Shown: positions 1-11,502 of the stretch, piece after piece | How positions within the stretch are numbered: the stretch's first letter is position 1 | Layout: the number at the start of each line of letters is the position of its first letter | Source of the DNA: Fictibacillus nanhaiensis | GTDB lineage: Bacteria > Bacillota > Bacilli > Bacillales > Fictibacillaceae | NCBI RefSeq assembly: GCF_023715445.1 | Contig: NZ_JAMBOD010000001.1 | Span: 868,001 to 932,000, forward strand | DNA length: 64,000 nucleotides | Reading direction: 5' to 3' | Position numbers and translations under genes: made by a program | The notes under the pieces: model-generated | What the model saw: only the letters and a program-made list of their open reading frames with translations | What the model was told of the DNA's origin: nothing | Databases searched by the model: none

Positions 1-535
1 CTGTAACACCAAAGCCCAGCTCTCCTTCAATCTTTACATTCATTTGCTTTGGTTTGTTCTGCCAAAGAGTTTGCGTTGCCAATACATGCTCTACTTCACT
101 GGTTCCGATTCCAAAAGCAAGTGCTCCGAATGCTCCATGTGTTGAAGTATGACTGTCTCCGCAAACAATCGTTTTTCCCGGCAGCGTCAAACCAAGTTCT
201 GGTCCGATTACATGAACAATTCCTTGCTGCAGAGAATCCAACCCTTCTAGCCGGATTCCGAATTCTTCACAATTTTTCTCCAATGTCTGAACTTGAAGTC
301 GTGATGTTTCGTCTTTAATATTGAACCGGTCTGCCGTAGGTATATTATGGTCCATCGTCGCGAAACACAGATCAGGTCTTCTTACTTTTCTGTTCTTTTC
401 TCTTAAACCAGCAAATGCTTGCGGTGAAGTTACTTCATGAATCAAATGGAGATCGATATATAAGAGGTCGGGTTTATTTTTTTCTTCTGCTACAACATGA
501 TTTTTCCATAATTTATCTATTATTGTTTTACCCAT
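1..535 (-). CDS. leuC: 3-isopropylmalate dehydratase large subunit, 3' end outside window
   Basis: Catalyses isomerisation of 2-isopropylmalate to 3-isopropylmalate in leucine synthesis, as a [4Fe-4S] heterodimer with LeuD. Only the N-terminal 178 residues are visible; the gene runs off the left edge. The start [10 protein letters not shown] is preceded by AAGGGGGA about 7 bases upstream. The aconitase-family segment [13 protein letters not shown] is at about residues 125-137. Gene order ilvB-ilvN-ilvC-leuA-leuB-leuC matches the Bacillus ilv-leu operon, so leuD should follow outside the window. It lies 17 bases after leuB and is probably co-transcribed with it. Confidence 0.97.
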   Translation of the reverse strand, partial: MGKTIIDKLWKNHVVAEEKNKPDLLYIDLHLIHEVTSPQAFAGLREKNRKVRRPDLCFATMDHNIPTADRFNIKDETSRLQVQTLEKNCEEFGIRLEGLDSLQQGIVHVIGPELGLTLPGKTIVCGDSHTSTHGAFGALAFGIGTSEVEHVLATQTLWQNKPKQMNVKIEGELGFGVT

Positions 536-552
536 TTACTGCATCCCCCTTC

Positions 553-1647
553 TTACACATATACCTCAAGCAATGTTGCGCTTGTTGAATCTTCAAGCAT
601 TCTAAAATGGATCTGGTTAACCATCTCTTTCGTGGAAACAAGATTTCCTTTTCCATCATAAATATCCCGCGTCCGGTAGCCGGCTTGTAGTGTTTCAAAA
701 ACTGCCAACTCAACTGCAGCAGCTTCCTTTTCAAGGTGGAATGAATGGCGAAGCATCATTGCAGCACTTAAAATCATCCCGATAGGATTTGCTTTTCCGC
801 TTCCAGCAATATCTGGAGCGGAGCCATGTATCGGTTCATAAAGCCCTGGTCCGCTTTGACTAAGAGAAGCAGAAGGCATCATTCCAAGTGAACCGGGAAT
901 TACAGAAGCTTCATCGGATAAAATGTCACCGAACATGTTCTCAGTTACAACAACATCGAAACTGGAAGGTTCACTGATGATCCTCATCGCAGCATAATCA
1001 ACAAGTAAATGCTCCGTTTCAACATCACTGTATTTTTTAGCCGTTTCTTCAACAATTTCTCTCCACAGTTTGCTTGTTTCCAGCACATTGGCTTTATCAA
1101 CTGATGTAACTTTCTTTCTTCTCAGTCTGGCTAAGTCATAAGCTTTTTCAATAATTCTTGTGATTTCCTCCCGTGTATAGGAAAGGGTATCAACAGCGAG
1201 TTTTTCATCTCTTGTTTTCGGTTCTGAAAAGTAGATGCCGCCCGTCAATTCTCTAACGAAAACAAAATCTGCACCTTTTACTTTGCTTGATTTGAGAGGG
1301 GATAGATTTTCAAGACCAGGAAACACTTGAACAGGTCTTAAATTTGCAAACACATTCAATTCTTTTCTTAATGCTAAAAGCCCTTGTTCAGGTCTAACAG
1401 TTTGACCGTCCCACTTAGGTCCTCCAACTGCTCCAAGCAGAACAGCATCACTATTTTTACAAGCTTCTAAAGTATCTTCCGGCAGGGGTGTGCCTCCTTG
1501 ATCAATCGCTGTACCTCCAAACCGTTTTTCTGTTGTTTGAAATTCATGACCGAACCTTGCAGCAACACCGTCTAATACCTGCAGAGCACCTCTCATTACT
1601 TCAGGACCGATTCCGTCTCCAGGTAAAACTGTTATTTTCTTTTTCAT
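553..1647 (-). CDS. leuB: 3-isopropylmalate dehydrogenase
   Basis: NAD-dependent oxidative decarboxylation of 3-isopropylmalate, the third leucine-specific step. The 364-residue length is typical. It starts MKKKITVLPGDGIGPEV, has LLGAVGGPKWD near residue 70, the metal-binding segment NMFGDILSDEAS near 238, and the NAD-binding stretch GSAPDIAGSGKANP near 276. The ribosome binding site is GGGAGGG. It sits 18 bases after leuA within the ilv-leu operon. I see no unusual residues. Confidence 0.98.
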   Translation of the reverse strand: MKKKITVLPGDGIGPEVMRGALQVLDGVAARFGHEFQTTEKRFGGTAIDQGGTPLPEDTLEACKNSDAVLLGAVGGPKWDGQTVRPEQGLLALRKELNVFANLRPVQVFPGLENLSPLKSSKVKGADFVFVRELTGGIYFSEPKTRDEKLAVDTLSYTREEITRIIEKAYDLARLRRKKVTSVDKANVLETSKLWREIVEETAKKYSDVETEHLLVDYAAMRIISEPSSFDVVVTENMFGDILSDEASVIPGSLGMMPSASLSQSGPGLYEPIHGSAPDIAGSGKANPIGMILSAAMMLRHSFHLEKEAAAVELAVFETLQAGYRTRDIYDGKGNLVSTKEMVNQIHFRMLEDSTSATLLEVYV

Positions 1648-1665
1648 CTAACATCCCTCCCTAAA

Positions 1666-4234
<2,569 letters not shown>

Positions 4235-4753
4235 TTACATAATAGAATAGGGGTGAAGCTCAAGGACTTTCTTTTGTGTTCCTCTTGGGATTGCCGTAAT
4301 GCCTGTTCTGGAAATCTCTTTAATTCCATAAGGACGCAGCAGTTCTATCAAAGCGTCTACCTTTTCACTGTCACCTGTTACCTCCAGCGTTACGCTCTCC
4401 AATGAAACATCGAGAACTGTAGCCCTAAAAGGCTCGATCAGCATTTTTATTTCACTTCGTGTATCCGGAGTGGTTAATACTTTAATAAGTGCCAGCTCTC
4501 TTGAAACAAGAGCCATATTTGTCAGATCACGGACTTTTAATATATTGATCTGCTTATGAAGCTGTTTAACAAGCTGTTCCGCTTTTCTGTCATCCTCTAC
4601 CCAAACTGTCAGAGTCACTTTTGAAATTGCAGGGTCTTCCGTATGTCCGACTGTAATGTTTTCAATGTTAAATTGCCTTTTTGTAAGCAAGCCGGTTAAA
4701 CGATTCAGAACACCGCTTTCGTTTAACACGGTTGCAGAAATGATACGTCTCAT
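4235..4753 (-). CDS. ilvN: Acetolactate synthase small (regulatory) subunit
   Basis: Regulatory subunit of acetohydroxyacid synthase, called ilvH or ilvN in Bacillus. The N-terminal ACT domain ([22 protein letters not shown], about 2-75) binds valine and is followed by the usual small-subunit C-terminal domain. Its 172 residues are normal. ATGA overlap with ilvB (start ATG at 4751-4753, ilvB stop TGA at 4750-4752) implies coupled synthesis of the two subunits. Confidence 0.97.
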   Translation of the reverse strand: MRRIISATVLNESGVLNRLTGLLTKRQFNIENITVGHTEDPAISKVTLTVWVEDDRKAEQLVKQLHKQINILKVRDLTNMALVSRELALIKVLTTPDTRSEIKMLIEPFRATVLDVSLESVTLEVTGDSEKVDALIELLRPYGIKEISRTGITAIPRGTQKKVLELHPYSIM

Positions 4754-6468
4754 CCTCTCACTCCAATCATTTCATGAAGTCCTTTTCCTGGAGCAATCAT
4801 TGGATACACATTTTCATCCGATGTTACTGCACAATCCAAAACAAAAGGTTTATTTGAAGATAGAGCTGCCGTTAACGCCTCCCTCACTTCGACTTCGTTT
4901 TCGGCACGCTTTCCATCAATTCCATATGCTGCTGCAAGTTTTACAAAATCCGGCTGAATTTCAAGGAGAGAATGTGAGTATCGTTTTTCGTAAAAAATCT
5001 CCTGCCACTGCCGCACCATACCCAGGGATTTATTATTTACAATCACTATGATTACCGGAAGTTCCCAATCCTGCAGAACACCTAGTTCCTGCAGCGTCAT
5101 TTGGAACCCTCCATCTCCTACGACTGCGACTACTGGAAGATCTGGTCTTCCTACTTTCGCTCCTATGGCAGCCGGAAATCCAAATCCCATTGTTCCGAGC
5201 CCTCCGGATGTAATCCATCTGTTTGAAGTTGAAAACGTATAATATTGCGCTGCCCACATTTGATGCTGACCCACATCTGTCGAAACAATAGCAGCACCTT
5301 TTGTAACTTCGTGCAAGATTTCCATTAATTTTTGCGGCTTTAATTCTTTATCATTAGACTTATAAGTGAGCGGCAGCTCGCTTCTATATTTTGAAAGCTG
5401 AATCATCCACTCGTTTGAGTCGCCTTTTTCACCGCGTGTCTGGTTTAAAGCTGCCAGGGTCTCTCTGGCACATCCTACTATAGGTATTTCTGTCGGAACA
5501 TTTTTTCCTATCTCAGCAGGGTCAATATCAATGTGTGCAACGACCGCTTTTTTAGCAAAATGCTCTAGATTTCCAGTTAACCGGTCATCAAATCTTGCTC
5601 CTACGCCAATTAAGAGATCACAATCATAGAGCGCCATGTTCGCTGCATAGGTGCCATGCATACCGGCCATTCCGTAGCATAAAGGGTGATCTGCCGGGAA
5701 CCCTCCAAGTCCAAGCAATGTTTGGGCTACCGGAATCTGATAATATTCCGCAAAGGCTAAGAGCTCTTCCTCGGCATTAGCAGCAAGCACCCCCGCTCCT
5801 GTAAGGAGAACAGGTCTCTTTGCCTGCTGCAAAGCTTCATTCAACCTTTTTACTTGAAGGATATTAGGCTTTAAAGTCGGCTGATAACCAGGCAGATGGA
5901 TGTTTGATACTTCTTTTAAGGGCGCTGTGTTTACTGCGATGTCTTTTGGAATATCTATTAAAACAGGTCCTTTTCTGCCAGTGTTCGCAATATGAAAGGC
6001 TTCTTTCATGATCCGGGGCAGATCCTCAGCTTTTTGCACTTGATAGTTGTGCTTAGTAATCGGCATCGTGATCCCTACTATATCTGCTTCTTGGAATGCA
6101 TCAGTTCCAATTACTTTTGTAGCTACTTGCCCGGTAAAAATAACAAGAGGGATGGAATCAATCATGGCATCTGCAATACCTGTTACGAGATTGGTAGCAC
6201 CTGGTCCAGAAGTCGCAAGCACTACACCTGGTTTTCCGGTAACTCTCGCATAGCCTTGAGCTGCGTGAATCGCACCCTGTTCGTGCCTTGTTAGCACGTG
6301 CTTCATTTCTGCTTTGTAAAGAGCATCGTATATCGGAAGAACTGCACCTCCTGGATACCCGAATACAACCTCTACTTTTTCTTTCTGCAAACCTTGAATA
6401 AATAGTTCAGCGCCAGAGACTAATGAAGATTTCACCGTTTTTTGATCAGCCACCCAACTGGCCTTCAT
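4750..6468 (-). CDS. ilvB: Acetolactate synthase large (catalytic) subunit
   Basis: Thiamine pyrophosphate enzyme making acetolactate from two pyruvates, or acetohydroxybutyrate. The 572-residue protein has the N-terminal [15 protein letters not shown], the catalytic Glu in RHEQGA, a central FAD-binding domain, and the TPP motif [13 protein letters not shown] followed by NN about 25 residues later. I chose the ATG at 6468 because AGGAGG lies 7 bases upstream. The ATG two codons earlier (6474) is only about 1-2 bases from the same site. It is first gene downstream of the T-box attenuator. Confidence 0.97.
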   Translation of the reverse strand: MKASWVADQKTVKSSLVSGAELFIQGLQKEKVEVVFGYPGGAVLPIYDALYKAEMKHVLTRHEQGAIHAAQGYARVTGKPGVVLATSGPGATNLVTGIADAMIDSIPLVIFTGQVATKVIGTDAFQEADIVGITMPITKHNYQVQKAEDLPRIMKEAFHIANTGRKGPVLIDIPKDIAVNTAPLKEVSNIHLPGYQPTLKPNILQVKRLNEALQQAKRPVLLTGAGVLAANAEEELLAFAEYYQIPVAQTLLGLGGFPADHPLCYGMAGMHGTYAANMALYDCDLLIGVGARFDDRLTGNLEHFAKKAVVAHIDIDPAEIGKNVPTEIPIVGCARETLAALNQTRGEKGDSNEWMIQLSKYRSELPLTYKSNDKELKPQKLMEILHEVTKGAAIVSTDVGQHQMWAAQYYTFSTSNRWITSGGLGTMGFGFPAAIGAKVGRPDLPVVAVVGDGGFQMTLQELGVLQDWELPVIIVIVNNKSLGMVRQWQEIFYEKRYSHSLLEIQPDFVKLAAAYGIDGKRAENEVEVREALTAALSSNKPFVLDCAVTSDENVYPMIAPGKGLHEMIGVRG

Positions 6469-6510
6469 TTTCATTCCTCCTTCATCTTTTGAACCCATTT
6501 ATTTGTAGAA

Positions 6511-6701
6511 GGCTCTTCTCTCAAAGACTTCGTTGACAAGTTGATTGGAGCGCAAGGTGCGAGACTCCTGCGGGAGTAGTGGGACAGGTGAGACTCCGTA
6601 GCGCAAAGCGCTAAGGAGGCTCACCGCACACCCCGCGGAAAGCGAGCAACCTGGAGCGGAAATCAACCGTTTCTAAAGCATCAATCTTTTAGAAAACAGC
6701 C
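6511..6701. repeat. Dispersed repeat family A, copy 1 (short form)
   Basis: A 191 bp GC-rich element. Its outer ends, GGCTCTTCTCTCAAAG at 6511 and CTTTTAGAAAACAGCC ending at 6701, are imperfect inverted repeats (13 of 16 positions pair). An inner inverted pair, GTTGATT at 6540 and AATCAAC at 6661-6667, brackets a core with CTCCTGCGGGAG, AAGGAGGCTCACC and CCGCGGAAAGCGAG. Related copies are at 24002-24324 and 47164-47588. It has no coding capacity and no clear target-site duplication. It lies in the transcribed leader between the T-box terminator and ilvB. Confidence 0.8.
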
Positions 6702-6702
6702 A

Positions 6703-7000
6703 TTAAAAAAACTTTCCCACCCAAATGGACAGGAAAATCCTATCCAAAGGGGTGAAAAAGTTTCATTTTCACGGTACCACCCTTTTTCACGGTATCTTCA
6801 TTAAAAGAAACCGTCTCGTGACGAACATGCCGTCATTTGATAACAAGCGGTTTAAAAATGGAAATAACCGCTTGGCCCTTCCTACTCATGTTACTTTCAA
6901 AAGGACACTCAGGAGGGATGTCCTGGTATTAGGAATAACCGGCTCACAGCAACCCGGCTCTCTGTGTATTCCACATCTACCATTGTTCTCCGTCATCGTT
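6703..7000 (-). promoter_or_regulatory. T-box riboswitch leader upstream of ilvB
   Basis: tRNA-sensing antitermination leader. Read on the minus strand it has the T-box core GGGTGGTACCGTG (6770-6782), then a terminator hairpin (arms AACTTTTTCACCC and GGGTGGGAAAGTT, then a T run at about 6703-6712). Upstream is a Stem I with the hallmark AGAGAGCCGGG...GCTGTGAGCCGG and the kink-turn strand CTCCTGAGT. Aligning its specifier loop with the pheS and thrS leaders in this window puts ATC (6917-6919, isoleucine) in the specifier position. A CTC (leucine) triplet at 6913-6915 overlaps the lower stem. It starts right behind ilvD with no promoter I can see. Confidence 0.9.
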
Positions 7001-7008
7001 TTAGGGTT

Positions 7009-8676
7009 TTAAATTTTTAAGATTCCACCAGTGTTTGCTGAAGTTACTAAAGCAGCATAACGGGCTAGATAGCCTTTTTTAATCTTAGGCTCTGGTTTCA
7101 CCCAGTTTTCTTTTCTTTCTTTCAATTCATCTTCTGTCAGCATTACTTGAATCGTTCTATTTACTAAATTGATTAAGATCGGATCTCCATTTTTAATAAA
7201 TGCAATCGGACCTCCTTGAGCAGCTTCCGGCGAAATGTGACCGATCGAAATACCTCTGGATGCCCCTGAAAATCGGCCATCTGTTATAAGTGCCACTTTT
7301 GTGCTTAATCCCATTCCTGCAATCGCAGATGTCGGGGAAAGCATCTCAGGCATTCCGGGTCCGCCTTTTGGCCCCTCATATCGAATAACTACAACATGGC
7401 CTTCTCTTACTTCACTATTGTTGATTCCCTTAATCGCGTCATCTTGAGATTCATAAACGATAGCTTCTCCTTGGAATGTCTTGATCGAAGGGTCTACCGC
7501 TCCTACTTTAATAACACAGCCATCTGGTGCGATGTTGCCATATAGAATAGATAAGCCTCCGACCGGTGAATAAGCGTTATCCTTCCGTCGAATGACATCA
7601 TCATCTAAAATATCAGCATTACAAACCCGTTCTTGAAGAGTTTCACCGGATATTGTAATACGGTCATTATGGATCGCACCTTCCATTTTGCAGAGTTCGT
7701 TGATGATGGCACTGACACCGCCTGCTCGATGAACGTCCTGCATGGAATAGTCTGAAGCAGGACTGATTTTAGACAAGTAAGGGATTCTTTCTGCAATTTC
7801 ATTAATTCGTGTCAGATCATATTCGATCTCAGCTTCATTGGCTATAGCAAGCATATGGAGGACTGTATTTGTAGATCCCCCCATTGCCATATCCAGTGCA
7901 AAAGCATCATCAATCGCCGCTTTTGTAATAATATCTCTTGGGCGTACATCCTCTTTAACAAGTCTCATAAGAGAATTTGCCGCATCACGTATAAGCTGTC
8001 TCCGCTCATCGGATGTTGCAACAATTGTACCGTTTCCCGGCAATGTGATTCCTAGCATTTCCATGATTGAGTTCATACTATTTGCAGTAAACATTCCTGA
8101 ACATGAACCGCAAGTTGGACAAGCGCTCGTTTCAAGCTCCAGGAGCTCTTCCCGAGTCATTTTCCCTGCAAGGTGAGAACCCACTCCTTCAAAAACCGAG
8201 GCAAGTGAAAGTGATTTGCCTGCCATAGATTTTCCGGCTTCCATCGGCCCTCCGGAAACGAATACTGCCGGTACATTGGTCCTGACTGCTGCCATCAGCA
8301 TGCCAGGAGTGATCTTGTCGCAGTTAGGAATATAAAAAACGCCGTCAAACCAATGGGCATTGATTACAGTTTCTGCTGCATCTGCAATAACTTCTCTGCT
8401 TGGAAGCGAGTAACGCATCCCGATATGCCCCATCGCAATTCCGTCATCAACACCGATTGTATTAAATTCGAAAGGAATTCCGCCTGCTTCTCTAATGGCT
8501 TCCTTGACCCATTCACCAACCTTATTTAAATGCATATGTCCCGGAATAATGTCAACATAGGAATTACAAACACCGATAAAAGGTTTATCCATATCTTCTG
8601 GTGCAACACCCGCTGCATGGAGAAGACTTCTGTGCGGGGCTCTATCAATTCCTTGTTTGATCATATTGCTGCGCAT
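7009..8676 (-). CDS. ilvD: Dihydroxy-acid dehydratase
   Basis: Fe-S dehydratase forming the 2-keto acid precursors of valine and isoleucine. It is 555 residues, normal for the family. Cluster ligands are visible in GVCNSY (about 48), NCDKITPGM (about 120) and [18 protein letters not shown] (about 190). I chose the ATG at 8676 ([14 protein letters not shown]) because TAGGAG lies about 9-10 bases upstream and Bacillus homologues begin here. An in-frame TTG at 8697 lies on the far side of that site. It is 24 bases after ilvE, so the two are probably co-transcribed. Confidence 0.97.
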   Translation of the reverse strand: MRSNMIKQGIDRAPHRSLLHAAGVAPEDMDKPFIGVCNSYVDIIPGHMHLNKVGEWVKEAIREAGGIPFEFNTIGVDDGIAMGHIGMRYSLPSREVIADAAETVINAHWFDGVFYIPNCDKITPGMLMAAVRTNVPAVFVSGGPMEAGKSMAGKSLSLASVFEGVGSHLAGKMTREELLELETSACPTCGSCSGMFTANSMNSIMEMLGITLPGNGTIVATSDERRQLIRDAANSLMRLVKEDVRPRDIITKAAIDDAFALDMAMGGSTNTVLHMLAIANEAEIEYDLTRINEIAERIPYLSKISPASDYSMQDVHRAGGVSAIINELCKMEGAIHNDRITISGETLQERVCNADILDDDVIRRKDNAYSPVGGLSILYGNIAPDGCVIKVGAVDPSIKTFQGEAIVYESQDDAIKGINNSEVREGHVVVIRYEGPKGGPGMPEMLSPTSAIAGMGLSTKVALITDGRFSGASRGISIGHISPEAAQGGPIAFIKNGDPILINLVNRTIQVMLTEDELKERKENWVKPEPKIKKGYLARYAALVTSANTGGILKI

Positions 8677-8700
8677 GTTTGAAACACTCCTATACAACTA

Positions 8701-9603
8701 TTATCCTGCTTGAACGGTTTGGCCCGAATAAACCTTTACACCTTCTTCAACAACTTTTTTTCTAAAGGCTTCCAAAAGTTTATTTGTATGTTCCCCAGGT
8801 GCACCGTTGCCGATCACTCTGCCATCCACCTTAACAACTGCAATGACTTCTGCAGCTGTTCCAGTCAGGAATACTTCATCAGCTACATAAACATCATGTC
8901 TTGTGAACGGCTCTTCCTTCATTTTGTATCCGAGATCATTGGCAATTTCAACAATTGCATTTCTCGTTATACCTTCTAGAGCTCCTAAATATCCAGGCGG
9001 GGTTTTAATCGTATTGCCTTTTACAATAAATACATTGTCTGCAGAACCCTCTGCCACGTACCCCTGATCGTTCAGCATTAACGCTTCGCTAACTCCTGCA
9101 AGACTTGCCTCGATTTTAACTAAAATATTATTTAAATAATTCAGGGATTTTACTTTAGGACTTAATACATCCGGCCGGTTTCTTCTGCTTGCGACAGTGA
9201 TGATTTCCAGTCCTGTTTCATAAAGTTTTTTTGGAAATAGAGCGAGCTGCTCTGCAATTACAATGACTCCAGGTTTTCCGCAAGTAAACGGATCAAGACC
9301 TAAATTACCTTTTCCTCGTGAAACAACTAAACGAATATAGGCATCACGATATTTGTTTTTCTGGAGCGTTTCGACAATGATGTCTGTTAACTCTTCTTTA
9401 GTGTGTGGAATGTTTAGCATAATGGATTGAGCCGATTCGTATAAGCGCTGAAGGTGTTCGTTTAAACGATATACGTTACCATTGTAGACACGAATGCCTT
9501 CAAACACCCCATCTCCATATAAAAAACCATGATCATAAACTGAAACCTTAGCATCGTCTTTTAATACGTACTCACCATTTACATAAACCCATTGCTCCTG
9601 CAT
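8701..9603 (-). CDS. ilvE: Branched-chain amino acid aminotransferase
   Basis: PLP-dependent class IV aminotransferase for the last step to Val, Ile and Leu. The 300-residue protein has YDHGFLYGDGVFEGIRVY at about 23-40, the PLP lysine in SPKVKSLNYLNN near 155, EGSADNVFIVKG near 192 and LTGTAAEV near 253. Start ATG at 9603 follows AAGGAGGATCACG. It is the first gene behind the CodY/CcpA-type promoter region and leads the whole ilv-leu cluster here, unlike in B. subtilis, where ilvB is first. Confidence 0.96.
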   Translation of the reverse strand: MQEQWVYVNGEYVLKDDAKVSVYDHGFLYGDGVFEGIRVYNGNVYRLNEHLQRLYESAQSIMLNIPHTKEELTDIIVETLQKNKYRDAYIRLVVSRGKGNLGLDPFTCGKPGVIVIAEQLALFPKKLYETGLEIITVASRRNRPDVLSPKVKSLNYLNNILVKIEASLAGVSEALMLNDQGYVAEGSADNVFIVKGNTIKTPPGYLGALEGITRNAIVEIANDLGYKMKEEPFTRHDVYVADEVFLTGTAAEVIAVVKVDGRVIGNGAPGEHTNKLLEAFRKKVVEEGVKVYSGQTVQAG

Positions 9604-9651
9604 CGTGATCCTCCTTTTCTTAACGAATTGAATTATTAGAATTTTTTAAAA

Positions 9652-9666
9652 ACAATTTATAATTGT
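9652..9666. promoter_or_regulatory. Palindrome ACAATTTATAATTGT at the ilvE transcription start
   Basis: A 15 bp near-perfect palindrome overlapping the predicted +1 of the ilvE promoter. The position would suit an operator, but AT-rich palindromes arise easily by chance and I cannot assign a regulator. Confidence 0.3.
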
Positions 9667-9671
9667 TGACA

Positions 9672-9700
9672 ATATTACGCCCATATCACGGCAGGGTCAA
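9672..9700 (-). promoter_or_regulatory. Sigma-A promoter of ilvE-ilvD
   Basis: On the minus strand, TTGACC (9695-9700) is separated by exactly 17 bases from TAATAT (9672-9677). It is about 70 bases upstream of the ilvE start. No better match is seen in the intergenic region. Confidence 0.8.
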
Positions 9701-9731
9701 CCATGAATTTTATTAAAAATATTTAATTCTG

Positions 9732-9746
9732 ATTTTTCTGATATTT
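9732..9746 (-). promoter_or_regulatory. Candidate CodY box upstream of ilvE
   Basis: The minus strand reads AAATATCAGAAAAAT, 12 of 15 matches to the CodY consensus AATTTTCWGAAAATT. It lies about 32-46 bases upstream of the -35 element. CodY is the known nutrient-responsive repressor of ilv-leu genes in Bacillus; its action here is inferred. Confidence 0.55.
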
Positions 9747-9760
9747 TGTACGCGCTTTCA
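9747..9760 (-). promoter_or_regulatory. CcpA cre site upstream of ilvE
   Basis: TGAAAGCGCGTACA on the minus strand matches 13 of 14 positions of the cre consensus TGWAANCGNTNWCA. It lies roughly 80-96 bases upstream of the predicted transcription start, the distance at which CcpA activates the B. subtilis ilv-leu operon. A weaker cre-like TTGAAAGCGCTTTAA lies at 9811-9827. Confidence 0.65.
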
Positions 9761-9842
9761 TTCCCATGGTTGAGGGAAAAACCAGAACAAAACAGCCAAA
9801 TGTAAACATTTTTAAAGCGCTTTCAAAAACGCGTTATTAAAT

Positions 9843-9892
9843 ATAAAAAAAACACGCTTTATATCCTTTAATAGAGGATATAAAGCGTGTTT
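9843..9892 (-). terminator. Terminator of the tRNA-Gly/tRNA-Arg transcript
   Basis: Perfect 16 bp stem (9851-9866 with 9876-9891, 9-base loop) followed on the minus strand by eight T. It closes the tRNA operon and separates it from ilvE. Confidence 0.95.
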
Positions 9893-9917
9893 GATTATGT
9901 AATAAAAGATAGTTATA

Positions 9918-9994
9918 TGGCGTCCCAGGAGAGATTCGAACTCCCGACCGTACGCTTAGAAGGCGTATGCTCTATCCAGCTGAGCTACTGGGAC
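9918..9994 (-). tRNA. tRNA-Arg (anticodon TCT)
   Basis: Complete cloverleaf on the minus strand, 77 bases including an encoded CCA. The acceptor arm GTCCCAG pairs with CTGGGAC, the anticodon loop is CTTCTAA, and the T arm has GTTCGAATC. It reads AGA codons. It is downstream of tRNA-Gly on the same strand. Confidence 0.97.
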
Positions 9995-10007
9995 ATATGT
10001 ATTTTGA

Positions 10008-10057
10008 GCCCATTTCGCATAGCAATGCGCTTTCCGCAATTACCATGCGCTGCGGGC
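10008..10057 (-). other. Potential three-way-junction RNA fold between the two tRNA genes
   Basis: Minus strand: GCCC (10054-10057) can pair with GGGC (10008-10011), enclosing a CGCA...TGCG hairpin and a CGCAT-TGCT-ATGCG hairpin. It resembles a shortened cloverleaf but has no T arm, so it could be a tRNA remnant or a processing element. Only hand pairing supports it. Confidence 0.25.
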
Positions 10058-10184
10058 ACACAGTGATTTGTTCCACCTGTCGACCGTGGATACAAATATG
10101 TTTTTATAACATGCATTTTAAATGTAAGATCTGTTAAACTTCAGATGTAACTCTTTTGTGCCATTTGAACGTGAGAAAAACAAA

Positions 10185-10258
10185 TGGAGCGGGTGATGAG
10201 AATCGAACTCACGACCAGAGCTTGGAAGGCTCTTGTTTTACCACTAAACTACACCCGC
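10185..10258 (-). tRNA. tRNA-Gly (anticodon TCC)
   Basis: Complete 74-base cloverleaf on the minus strand with encoded CCA. The acceptor arm GCGGGTG pairs with CACCCGC, the anticodon loop is CTTCCAA, and the T arm has GTTCGATTC. It reads GGA/GGG codons. It is the upstream member of the two-tRNA transcript. Confidence 0.97.
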
Positions 10259-10353
10259 AGACATATTAGATCTTGTCGCGACGACATAACTTAATATACA
10301 TGATATTCACAAAAGAGTCAACCCATTTCTTAAATTTTTTCATACTTTCTAAA

Positions 10354-10872
10354 TTAATTTACTTTAAACTCTTTTGATAAGGAATCGATCTGTTTTCCTT
10401 CCACTGAATAAAAAACCACTGAAATATTAGATTGATTCACTTCCAAAATGGCATACGTTTTTTTAAAAGTTCCTCTTGGCAATCTGATGCTTCCCGGATT
10501 TATAAATACCATACCTTCACGTTCATATGCTTCAGCAACATGCGAATGACCGAAACAAGCAATAGATGCTCCCGTTTCTTCTGCTCTGAAAGCCAGCGAA
10601 AGATGCGACATCTTTACATCATACAAATGACCGTGAGTTATATATATACATTTATTCCCGAGCATTTCAATCGCTTCATTCGGAAAATCTTTTCCTAAAA
10701 AATCCATATTCCCCCGGACAGCAACAAAACCTGACAGTTCTTTTGCATTTGTTTGAAGTTCAGAATCCCCGCAATGTATCCATAGATCAATTTTATCCTC
10801 ATGGCGCCTTTTAATCGTAATTAATTCTTCCTTTAATCCATGACTGTCACTAACAATCAAGGCTTTTGCCAT
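10354..10872 (-). CDS. ysnB: YfcE/YsnB-family metallophosphoesterase
   Basis: Single-domain calcineurin-like phosphodiesterase of 172 residues; the physiological substrate is unknown. Metal-binding motifs are all present: SDSHG (8-12), CGDSE near 35, RGNMD near 54, THGH near 79 and GHSH near 108. It overlaps the end of ysnA by 16 bases, the same ysnA-ysnB pairing as in B. subtilis, and probably depends on that transcript. Confidence 0.93.
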   Translation of the reverse strand: MAKALIVSDSHGLKEELITIKRRHEDKIDLWIHCGDSELQTNAKELSGFVAVRGNMDFLGKDFPNEAIEMLGNKCIYITHGHLYDVKMSHLSLAFRAEETGASIACFGHSHVAEAYEREGMVFINPGSIRLPRGTFKKTYAILEVNQSNISVVFYSVEGKQIDSLSKEFKVN

Positions 10873-11465
10873 AGCATGTCCTCCTCGCTGATAAATTCTT
10901 TTAATTTACGCAGTGCGACAGCTCTGTGGCTGATTTTATTCTTTTCTTCTTTTGACAGCTCTGCCATCGAACGTTCTAATGACGGAAGATAGAAAATCGG
11001 ATCATACCCGAATCCTTTATTTCCTCGTCTTTCAGTTAATATTTCACCTTCACATGTACCTCTAACTACAAAAGTTTTTTTGTCTGGTCTTGCAAAAGCA
11101 AGAGCACAAACAAAACGTGCTGTCCGGTTTTGTCGAGACACATCTTTCAGTTCACTTAGTACTTTATCCATGTTATCTTCATCACTCTTTTGGCTTCCCG
11201 CATATCTTGCAGAATAAACGCCTGGTCTCCCCTCTAGAGCGTCTATTTCAAGACCGGAATCATCGGCAATAACCGGAATATTCATTTGTGAACTGATCGT
11301 TTCTGCCTTAAGAATAGCATTTTCCTCAAAGGTTGTTCCTGTTTCTTCGACATCTGGGCTTTTCTTAATATCTAGCAGTGATACGACCTCAATACCCATC
11401 TCCTTAAACATGGCTTCAAATTCTTTTACTTTGCCTGTGTTTTTTGTTGCTATTAATATTTTCAT
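10857..11465 (-). CDS. ysnA: XTP/dITP (non-canonical purine NTP) pyrophosphatase
   Basis: RdgB/HAM1-type house-cleaning enzyme that hydrolyses dITP and XTP to monophosphates. It is 202 residues, with [16 protein letters not shown] near the N-terminus, [15 protein letters not shown] near 40, [11 protein letters not shown] near 66, GFGYDPIFY near 145 and [10 protein letters not shown] near the end. I chose ATG at 11465 because GGAGG lies 7 bases upstream. The longer frame to 11516 would run into repeat family B DNA. In B. subtilis rph precedes this gene; here it does not. Confidence 0.96.
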   Translation of the reverse strand: MKILIATKNTGKVKEFEAMFKEMGIEVVSLLDIKKSPDVEETGTTFEENAILKAETISSQMNIPVIADDSGLEIDALEGRPGVYSARYAGSQKSDEDNMDKVLSELKDVSRQNRTARFVCALAFARPDKKTFVVRGTCEGEILTERRGNKGFGYDPIFYLPSLERSMAELSKEEKNKISHRAVALRKLKEFISEEDMLWQKP

Positions 11466-11502
11466 TATGTATCCTCCAACTTTCCTCGTATAAAAATAAA
11501 TC

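Noticed and set aside
5992-6294. Plus-strand frames inside ilvB
   Set aside because: Shadows of the clearly coding minus-strand gene, without start signals.
6725-7012. 95-codon plus-strand frame
   Set aside because: It is antisense to the ilvB T-box leader, which explains the conservation.
9811-9827. Second cre site upstream of ilvE
   Set aside because: Cre-like palindrome with a mismatch at a conserved base in either orientation, and further from the promoter than expected; noted only as secondary.
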